From contig DJIW01000027.1 of assembly GCA_002433805.1 (NCBI GenBank), positions 1,301 through 12,713 of the forward strand: DNA of 11,413 bases, read 5' to 3'. This document shows, one piece after another, positions 6,637 through 11,413 of this stretch (within the stretch, counting starts at the first letter, position 1; every line of letters starts with the position of its first letter). Under the pieces are notes generated by a model, which was given only the letters and a program-made list of their open reading frames with translations, was not told where the DNA came from and searched no databases. The translations under genes and the position numbers were made by a program. This stretch comes from Competibacteraceae bacterium UBA6584 (GTDB lineage: Bacteria; Pseudomonadota; Gammaproteobacteria; Competibacterales; Competibacteraceae).

Positions 6637-7557
6637 TCAAACATCCATAACGGTGGCACGGGCTTCACTCAAAATCCACTCGCCGACTTTGCGCACTTCA
6701 GCGCGCGGTTCGGCGTCGGCGTAAAGCAACCAGTAAGCGAACCCGGTGTCCGTCAGCCGGCGCGGCGCGGCGAGCACCCGCAAGCGCCCCTCCGCCAGCA
6801 GGGGCTGTATCAATTCCAGGCGACCGATGGCGATCCCCTGGCCGCTGGCCGCCGCTTGCATCAATTGATCGTATTGGTTGAAGCGCTGCATACCGCGCGG
6901 CTTGGGATTTTCCCAACCCATCGCCCGCAGCCATTCGCTCCATTGCAAGCCGGGCAAACGCGGTTCGTCGTATTCCAACAAATATTCATCCGTCAGATCG
7001 GCGGCCGAACGCAGGTGCGGCTTTCCGAGCGTGGGGTGCGCCACGGGAACCACGGTTTCTCCAAACAGCCAAATCGCTCCCTCCGGCGCGGCGGCGCGCG
7101 AACAGTAGCGAATGGCCAGATCGATACCTTCGGCGTTGAGATCGAGCAAGCGATTGTCGGCGGCGAGACGGATCTCGATGCCGGGATGCGTTTGCTGAAA
7201 CCCGGTCAGGCGCGGTAGCAGCCACAAGCCAGCCACGCCGACGCTAGCGGTAATCGTCACCCGATAGCGCTGGCCGCGCCCGACGCTTAGTGCGCCCAGC
7301 ACCTCCTGCAACTGCTGGACAACGCCATCGGCGCAACGGTAAAGACACTCCCCGGCGGGCGTGAAGGCGATGGAACGATGGCCGCGCACCAGCAATTTGA
7401 CGCCGAGCGCATCTTCCAGCGCCCGAATCTGGCGGCTGACCGCCGATTGGGTCAGGCAGAGATCCTCGGCGGCCTGCGTGATGCTCATACGCCGCCCGAC
7501 CGCGACGAAACCGCGAATCAGATCCAGCGAGGGCAGACGCGCCAGCGGCAACGGCAT
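6637..7557 (-). CDS. LysR-family transcriptional regulator, GcvA-like
   Basis: A 306-residue regulator of standard LysR length. The winged helix-turn-helix spans about residues 11-68, with the recognition region ITQAAEDLCLTQSAVSRQIR (26-45), followed by a linker helix and a periplasmic-binding-like effector domain from about 97 to 300. The segment WLLPRLTGFQQTHPGIEIRL (112-131) is typical of the GcvA subgroup. ATG 7557 has GGAG 8 nt upstream. It lies 57 nt after the cupin gene on the same strand with no intrinsic terminator between, so the two are probably cotranscribed. LysR proteins often control the promoter region of their own operon and a divergent neighbour; here that points to the cupin/GST spacer, which holds a T-N11-A dyad. 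The effector is unknown. Confidence 0.95.
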   Translation of the reverse strand: MPLPLARLPSLDLIRGFVAVGRRMSITQAAEDLCLTQSAVSRQIRALEDALGVKLLVRGHRSIAFTPAGECLYRCADGVVQQLQEVLGALSVGRGQRYRVTITASVGVAGLWLLPRLTGFQQTHPGIEIRLAADNRLLDLNAEGIDLAIRYCSRAAAPEGAIWLFGETVVPVAHPTLGKPHLRSAADLTDEYLLEYDEPRLPGLQWSEWLRAMGWENPKPRGMQRFNQYDQLMQAAASGQGIAIGRLELIQPLLAEGRLRVLAAPRRLTDTGFAYWLLYADAEPRAEVRKVGEWILSEARATVMDV

Positions 7558-7614
7558 CTCACCCGCTCCAGTCGGGCCGTTCGCCGCGCGCGGCTGAAGG
7601 CGGCAAGCCGGCCA

Positions 7615-8115
7615 TCAAGCCTCGCCCTCCCAATAATCGACCGCGTCCGCGCAACGGCCGATGTGAGAAAACGTCCGCAGGGTTTTATCCCCGCCCGGCG
7701 CGGCTCCCGCCATGACGAAAAACTTGCCGGAATCGGGATAAAGGCCGATATCCGGCTCCTCCATGGTCGAGACGCACCAGTATTTAAGCGCCCGCGCGGA
7801 ACGGTTGATGATTTCGTGCGCGGCTTCCATCCCACCCGGCGGCAGGGCCACCACATCACCCGCCCGCAGCGGCTGTTCACCGTCCGCAAGCCGCAAGATG
7901 CCTTCACCCTCGATCATGATGATCATTTCTTCATTGACGGCATGGGCGTGAAACGGCCACGCGCTCTTGCCGGGCGGCACCACGGTCAGGCGGCAACCGA
8001 GCTTGCGCGCGCCGGCGCGTGGCCCGACCTGCGCCATTTCCGCCGCGAACCGCTCGCCGTGGCGCTGCGGATGTAACTCCCGCTCCAGTTCGTCGAAATT
8101 GATGACCCGCTTCAT
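7615..8115 (-). CDS. Single-domain cupin protein
   Basis: A 166-residue cytosolic protein with one cupin barrel. Motif 1 is seen as PFHAHAVNEEMIIMIEGEG, giving metal ligands H56, H58 and E62 or E63. Motif 2 follows as GDVVALPPGGMEAAHEIIN with H100, so a complete 3-His/1-Glu site is present. Cupins of this type range from dioxygenases and isomerases to sugar- or effector-binding proteins; nothing here decides which. ATG 8115 is chosen because GGAGG lies 7 nt upstream; the in-frame ATG at 8121 sits against that site with no spacer. A good promoter-like sequence lies about 50 nt further upstream. It probably forms an operon with the LysR gene and is divergent from the GST-ABM pair, suggesting a shared response. 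Confidence 0.92.
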   Translation of the reverse strand: MKRVINFDELERELHPQRHGERFAAEMAQVGPRAGARKLGCRLTVVPPGKSAWPFHAHAVNEEMIIMIEGEGILRLADGEQPLRAGDVVALPPGGMEAAHEIINRSARALKYWCVSTMEEPDIGLYPDSGKFFVMAGAAPGGDKTLRTFSHIGRCADAVDYWEGEA

Positions 8116-8168
8116 CGGCATTCCTCCCGTTCGATTAAGGCATAACGCGTCGCCTTCACGGCAGCTTG

Positions 8169-8197
8169 ATTTAAAACCAGCCGCTGCCGGTTCTCAA
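8169..8197 (-). promoter_or_regulatory. Probable sigma70-type promoter of the cupin-lysR operon
   Basis: On the minus strand TTGAGA (8197-8192, five of six consensus bases) and TTAAAT (8174-8169, four of six) are separated by exactly 17 nt. The start point would be near 8162, giving a leader of about 47 nt that contains the GGGAGGA ribosome site of the cupin gene. It is the best-looking promoter in the window. A LysR-type dyad lies immediately upstream of the -35 box. Confidence 0.55.
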
Positions 8198-8211
8198 GCG
8201 AATAAACCGCC

Positions 8212-8248
8212 GTTTTCACATGCGCCGGACGCATGCGAGCATGAAAAC
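8212..8248. promoter_or_regulatory. Nested dyad, candidate LysR-type operator in the cupin/GST divergent spacer
   Basis: The inner dyad CATGCG (8219-8224) / CGCATG (8230-8235) is perfect over 6 bp with a 5-nt centre, and holds T8221 and A8233 in the T-N11-A arrangement typical of LysR-family boxes. An outer pair, GTTTTCA (8212-8218) and TGAAAAC (8242-8248), is perfect over 7 bp but is offset by 6 bases (8236-8241) on one side. The inner centre, 8227, lies about 65 bp upstream of the inferred cupin start point, the usual position of a LysR recognition site. Function is inferred from position and symmetry. Confidence 0.5.
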
Positions 8249-8344
8249 ATTGCGATTGAGCGCACCGGCCGATCCGCCGTTCAATCGCTCGGGCAGCACC
8301 GCGTGATCAACCCTTGCGAAAAGTCGAACGACGGAGACCCTGTC

Positions 8345-9022
8345 ATGCCCCAGATCGCACCTGCTTTTACGTTGTACGCCGACCCACGTTCGGGCAATTG
8401 CTTCAAGGTCTGGCTGATGCTGGGCTTGCTCGATCTGCCCTTTCAATGGGTGTCGGTCGATATTCTCAACCGGGAAACGCAAACCGCGGAATTTTTAGCC
8501 ATGAACCCGCAAGGCATGGTGCCGGTATTGCGGTTGAGCTCCGGCGAGAGCCTGCATGAATCGAACGCCATCCTCTGCTATCTTGCGCAGTGGAGCCTTA
8601 ACTGGTTGCCGCGCGAGCGCTTAAATCAAGCGCGGGTGCTGCAATGGCTGTTCTTCGAGCAGAACAGCCACGAACCGAATCTGGCGGGGGCGCATTTCCT
8701 GACCCATTATCTGGGCTACGCGCCGGACGACCCGAACATCGTGGGACGCATCAAGCGCGGTTATCGGGCGCTGGCGGTGATGGAACAGCGGCTGGCGACG
8801 CATGATTATCTGGCGGGTGAGAGGCTGACGATTGCGGATATTGCCCTCTACCCCTATACCCACACCGCCCCCGACGCGGGCTTCGATCTGGGACGCTTTC
8901 CGGGAGTCCGCGCCTGGCTGGCGCGGCTGGAAGCGCAGCCCCGCTGGCTGACCATGGCGGCGCTGGCCACGTCTCACGGCTCTCTTTTGAGCTGGAGCAA
9001 GCGAGTTTTGCATGGCCTATGA
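8345..9022 (+). CDS. Glutathione S-transferase family protein
   Basis: A 225-residue cytosolic GST with both usual domains. The N-terminal thioredoxin-like domain has YADPRSGNCFKV (11-22), where S16 or C19 would sit near the glutathione thiol, the cis-proline P60 in MVPVL, and ESNAI (72-76), which binds the gamma-glutamyl group. The C-terminal helical domain has the folding N-cap motif LTIADIALYP (161-170). GSTs conjugate or reduce electrophiles with glutathione; the substrate is not evident. ATG 8345 has GGAG 7 nt upstream, and a longer open frame upstream is not supported. It faces the cupin gene across a 229-bp spacer with a LysR-type dyad and is followed after 52 nt by a quinol-monooxygenase-like gene, probably in one transcript. 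GloA elsewhere in the window also uses glutathione. Confidence 0.93.
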   Translation: MPQIAPAFTLYADPRSGNCFKVWLMLGLLDLPFQWVSVDILNRETQTAEFLAMNPQGMVPVLRLSSGESLHESNAILCYLAQWSLNWLPRERLNQARVLQWLFFEQNSHEPNLAGAHFLTHYLGYAPDDPNIVGRIKRGYRALAVMEQRLATHDYLAGERLTIADIALYPYTHTAPDAGFDLGRFPGVRAWLARLEAQPRWLTMAALATSHGSLLSWSKRVLHGL

Positions 9023-9074
9023 TCCAGCCAGGCAACCCAAACACCCCCTCCACCGACCGTAAAGGAACGAACCC

Positions 9075-9374
9075 ATGACCCCATCGACCGTTCATATCGT
9101 CGCCCGCATCACCGCCAAGCCAGACGCCGTCACGCAACTGCGGGCCGTTCTGGAGGCGCTGCTGACGCCGACCCGCCAGGAAGCCGGTTGCCACCGTTAC
9201 CTGCTGTTGCAAAACCAGCAAGACCCGACCGATTTCACGTTCGTCGAGGAGTGGGCCGACGATGCCGCCATCGACCAACACCTGCGATCCGCGCACCTTC
9301 AGAGGGCGTTCGCCCAAGCGGCGGGATTGCTGGCCGGCCAACCGGATATTCAACGTTACGAGCTGATCGGCTAA
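9075..9374 (+). CDS. Putative quinol monooxygenase (ABM domain protein)
   Basis: A 99-residue single-domain protein of the antibiotic biosynthesis monooxygenase (ABM) fold, a dimeric ferredoxin-like barrel. Family features are VARITAKPD (9-17), TRQEAGCHRY (33-42), FTFVEEWADDAAIDQHLRS in part (55-72) and H74. The E. coli relative YgiN oxidises quinols without a cofactor, but many members are untested, so the activity is a family-level guess. The ribosome site AAAGGA lies 8 nt before the ATG. It is 52 nt after the GST gene and 36 nt before pyrC, so the three may share a transcript. With GST and the divergent cupin it suggests handling of a reactive aromatic or quinone. Confidence 0.9.
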   Translation: MTPSTVHIVARITAKPDAVTQLRAVLEALLTPTRQEAGCHRYLLLQNQQDPTDFTFVEEWADDAAIDQHLRSAHLQRAFAQAAGLLAGQPDIQRYELIG

Positions 9375-9410
9375 TCTGGAAAGCCCGATCCCTCCAACCT
9401 CGAAAAGCCC

Positions 9411-10466
9411 ATGGCCCCGCAACCCGAGCTTCCAAACGCCGCGCTGACCCTCACCCGCCCCGACGACTGGCACCTTCACGTCCGCGACGGCGACGCCCTG
9501 CGCGCGGTGGCACCGCACACGGCCCGCCAGTTCGCCCGCGCCATCATCATGCCCAATCTCAACCCGCCGGTGACCACCACCGAGCAGGCGTTGGCTTATC
9601 GCGGTCGGATTCTGGACGCCGTACCGCCGGAATCGGATTTTCAGCCCCTGATGACGCTGTATCTGACGGACACGACCGCGCCCGCCGAAATCGTCCGCGC
9701 CAAAGCCTCGGGTCACGTCGTCGCCGGCAAGCTTTATCCGGCTGGCGCGACCACCCACTCCGCTTCCGGCGTCACTGACGTTCGCAAGATTTATCCGGTC
9801 TTGGAGGCGATGCAAGCGCAAGGCTTGCGGTTATTGGTTCACGGCGAAGTGACCGACCCGGCGGTCGATATTTTCGACCGCGAGGCCGTTTTCATCGAAC
9901 GGGTGTTGATCCCACTCGTCCGTGACTTTCCCGCCTTGAAAATCGTGCTGGAACACATTACGACCCAGGACGCCGCCGATTATGTGCGGGAAGCGCCGGT
10001 CACGGTCGCCGCCACCATTACCGCCCATCACCTGCTCTACAACCGCAACGCGATTTTTCAGGGGGGCATCCGGCCGCATTATTACTGTCTGCCGGTTCTC
10101 AAGCGCGAACGCCACCGACAAGCGCTGCTGCAAGCGGCGACCGGCGGCAATCCTAAATATTTTCTCGGCACCGACAGCGCGCCGCACCCGCGTCAAGGCA
10201 AGGAAGCGGCGTGCGGCTGCGCGGGATGCTACACCGCTTACGCCGCGCTGGAACTCTATGCCGAAGCCTTCGAATCGGCCGGGGCGCTGGACCGGCTGGA
10301 AGCCTTCGCCAGCGTTCACGGGCCCGATTTTTACGGCCTGCCGCGCAACGCCGGCACAATCACCCTGCGCCGCCAAATGACGCCGGTCCCCGAATACCTG
10401 GCGTTCGGCGACGACCAACTGGTTCCCCTGCGAGCCGGATCGGCGCTGTCGTGGAGCGTGGGTTAA
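9411..10466 (+). CDS. pyrC: Dihydroorotase, E. coli-type homodimeric class
   Basis: Closes carbamoyl aspartate to dihydroorotate, the third step of pyrimidine synthesis, in the cytosol. The 351-residue amidohydrolase barrel matches E. coli PyrC with a constant offset of four: zinc ligands H21 and H23 in WHLHVRDGD, the bridging carboxylated lysine K107 in GKLYPAGATT, H144 in HGEVTD, H182 in EHITT, and catalytic D255 in GTDSAPH. CGCAGC (268-273) near the active site is also conserved. No good ribosome site precedes ATG 9411; only purine-rich GAAAAG is seen, so it may rely on translation of the ABM gene 36 nt upstream. It converges on the MBL-fold gene with 36 nt between stops. Confidence 0.98.
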   Translation: MAPQPELPNAALTLTRPDDWHLHVRDGDALRAVAPHTARQFARAIIMPNLNPPVTTTEQALAYRGRILDAVPPESDFQPLMTLYLTDTTAPAEIVRAKASGHVVAGKLYPAGATTHSASGVTDVRKIYPVLEAMQAQGLRLLVHGEVTDPAVDIFDREAVFIERVLIPLVRDFPALKIVLEHITTQDAADYVREAPVTVAATITAHHLLYNRNAIFQGGIRPHYYCLPVLKRERHRQALLQAATGGNPKYFLGTDSAPHPRQGKEAACGCAGCYTAYAALELYAEAFESAGALDRLEAFASVHGPDFYGLPRNAGTITLRRQMTPVPEYLAFGDDQLVPLRAGSALSWSVG

Positions 10467-10502
10467 GAAGCGGCAGGCCCACTCGAAACGACCGTCAAGC
10501 GT

Positions 10503-11413
10503 TTAACCCAACTCCAACACATCGCCGTTGCCCAGGAACAAATCCGTCTTGGAGCCGTTGCGGGCACTGCCGCGCTGCACCGGCAATCCGAGTTCCAGCA
10601 TCTTTTCCACCGCCGCGCGGCCGGTGCAGTGATTGCACGCCAGTTTGTCGACCTCGTAAACCCTCAAACCGTCGATAATTCGGTCTCGCGCTTCGTCCCA
10701 ATCGTCCAGAGGCGCGATGTGCAATCCGCCGTACAGGGCGTGGATGCGCTCGCCGCCGACGAACGCCTGGCGGGCGTACTCCAGCAAGTTGAGCACGCCG
10801 CCGTGGCCGCAGCCGGTCACCATGGCGATACCTCGATCCTGAAGATGGGCGTACAACACGTTTTCGCCCCCCACCTTCAGCAGCGTGTTCATCGGAAAAT
10901 TCACCAGCGCCAAGCCCCGAAACAAGACGTGCGGCCGGTCGGCGGCGACAGTGATCACTTCCCCGGTGTGGCCTTGTTGGCGGATCAGGTCGAAGCCGGC
11001 CGCATGGAAACCTTCAGGAACGTAAACGGTGATTCCGGGGCAATGCTTGAGGGTCGAGCCGATCCCCCAGAAGTGGTCAAAATGTTCGTGACTGATCACC
11101 AGGGCTTCGATCTCGCCGTCTCGCAACAGACGGTCGATGCCCTCCTCGGCGAAGCGCCGGTCCATCCAGGCCGGATTCCAGCCGGTGTCGAACAACACCC
11201 GGCGCACGGTCCCGTCGATGGTCTCCGCCTCCAACAAGGCCGAAAAACCGGCCGCGTTGTCCGAGTGCAGCGCGCCGAACGGCGGCCACGGAATCGCGTA
11301 TTGATCGGTCTCGGCGCCGCCGGCGTCTCGAATGTCGCCAAACACGGTATCCGTGTCAAACCAACCGGTTTCGGAAATGCAGCGGATGGTGAGCCGTTTT
11401 AAAACGCCGATAT
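10503..11413 (-). CDS. Metallo-beta-lactamase-fold hydrolase, 5' end outside window
   Basis: At least 302 residues of an MBL-fold hydrolase; the leftward frame is open to the right edge. A GTG at 11345 could serve as a start, but the codons before it continue a plausible protein (LTIRCISETGWFDTDTVFGD) and no ATG occurs there, so the true start most likely lies beyond the window. Counting from the edge, the metal motif is H108-x-H110-x-D112-H113 (SHEHFDH), with further ligands likely at H203 (TGCGHGG) and H231 (GGLH), and a C-terminal CNHCTG near 259-263. The pattern TGCxHxG...GGxH...CTG marks the subgroup often annotated as dihydropterin/ribofuranosyl-aminobenzene phosphate synthase-like, a name rarely backed by biochemistry. 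The substrate is unknown. Confidence 0.9.
   Translation of the reverse strand, partial: IGVLKRLTIRCISETGWFDTDTVFGDIRDAGGAETDQYAIPWPPFGALHSDNAAGFSALLEAETIDGTVRRVLFDTGWNPAWMDRRFAEEGIDRLLRDGEIEALVISHEHFDHFWGIGSTLKHCPGITVYVPEGFHAAGFDLIRQQGHTGEVITVAADRPHVLFRGLALVNFPMNTLLKVGGENVLYAHLQDRGIAMVTGCGHGGVLNLLEYARQAFVGGERIHALYGGLHIAPLDDWDEARDRIIDGLRVYEVDKLACNHCTGRAAVEKMLELGLPVQRGSARNGSKTDLFLGNGDVLELG

Noticed and set aside
7583..7594. Twelve-base palindrome GCCGCGCGCGGC between the cupin and LysR genes
   Set aside because: Alternating GC sequence is expected by chance in this composition and no T-run follows, so it is neither a convincing terminator nor operator.
7967..8344. Longer N-terminal extension of the GST frame back into the cupin gene
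   Set aside because: The GST fold begins at the ATG at 8345, which has a well-spaced GGAG. The extension overlaps the cupin coding region antisense and has no domain.
8751..9821. A 356-codon minus-strand open frame across the GST, ABM and pyrC genes
   Set aside because: It spans parts of three well-supported plus-strand genes and their gaps, has no domain features, and arises from GC-rich codon bias.
10459..10510. Inverted repeat TGGGTTAA / TTAACCCA spanning the pyrC and MBL-gene stop codons
   Set aside because: Both genes happen to end in Gly-TAA, which creates the symmetry. The arms are 36 nt apart with no T-run, so a terminator is not supported.

Overview
The window is about 11.4 kb of mostly GC-rich bacterial DNA. 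Hand-counted 60-base stretches inside argG and the crotonase gene give about 70-78% GC. Twelve complete protein genes and two genes cut by the window edges are packed tightly on both strands. An E. coli-type homodimeric dihydroorotase (PyrC), an E. coli-like glyoxalase I and the form of argininosuccinate synthase point to a gammaproteobacterium. The GTP-type PEP carboxykinase and several lipid- and aromatic-type accessory genes suggest an environmental lineage rather than an enteric one. I cannot name the genus from the sequence alone. I see no tRNA, rRNA, CRISPR array, insertion sequence or prophage gene.

Layout, left to right. (1) The C-terminal half of GTP-dependent PEP carboxykinase (+) ends at a strong bidirectional terminator, which also serves the gene converging on it. 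(2) A leftward cluster runs argG, then gloA, then an alpha/beta hydrolase that carries every catalytic and halide-pocket residue of fluoroacetate/haloacetate dehalogenases. A candidate argG promoter with a perfect inverted repeat in its spacer lies upstream. (3) Next is a rightward pair of visibly lower GC: a calcineurin-like metallophosphoesterase and a 78-residue protein with two CxxC motifs. (4) A leftward enoyl-CoA hydratase/isomerase and a rightward secreted mono-heme cytochrome c diverge from a 301-bp spacer that holds a 25-bp near-perfect palindrome. (5) A leftward cupin and GcvA-like LysR regulator lie back to back with a rightward glutathione S-transferase and quinol-monooxygenase-like (ABM) gene, followed by pyrC. 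Their 229-bp divergent spacer contains a good sigma70-type promoter for the cupin and a LysR-type dyad centred about 65 bp upstream of the inferred start point. (6) A leftward metallo-beta-lactamase-fold hydrolase has an open reading frame that runs off the right edge.

How the genes fit together. PckG, ArgG and PyrC are housekeeping enzymes of gluconeogenesis, arginine synthesis and pyrimidine synthesis. The rest is a small accessory set for handling reactive or unusual carbon compounds: methylglyoxal (GloA), possibly haloacids (dehalogenase), acyl-CoAs (crotonase), and electrophiles or quinones (GST, ABM). The best candidate for an undescribed unit is the cupin-LysR / GST-ABM divergon with its dyad. 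The argG-gloA-dehalogenase arrangement is the next best. Both are inferences from gene order and motifs; nothing here proves a new system.
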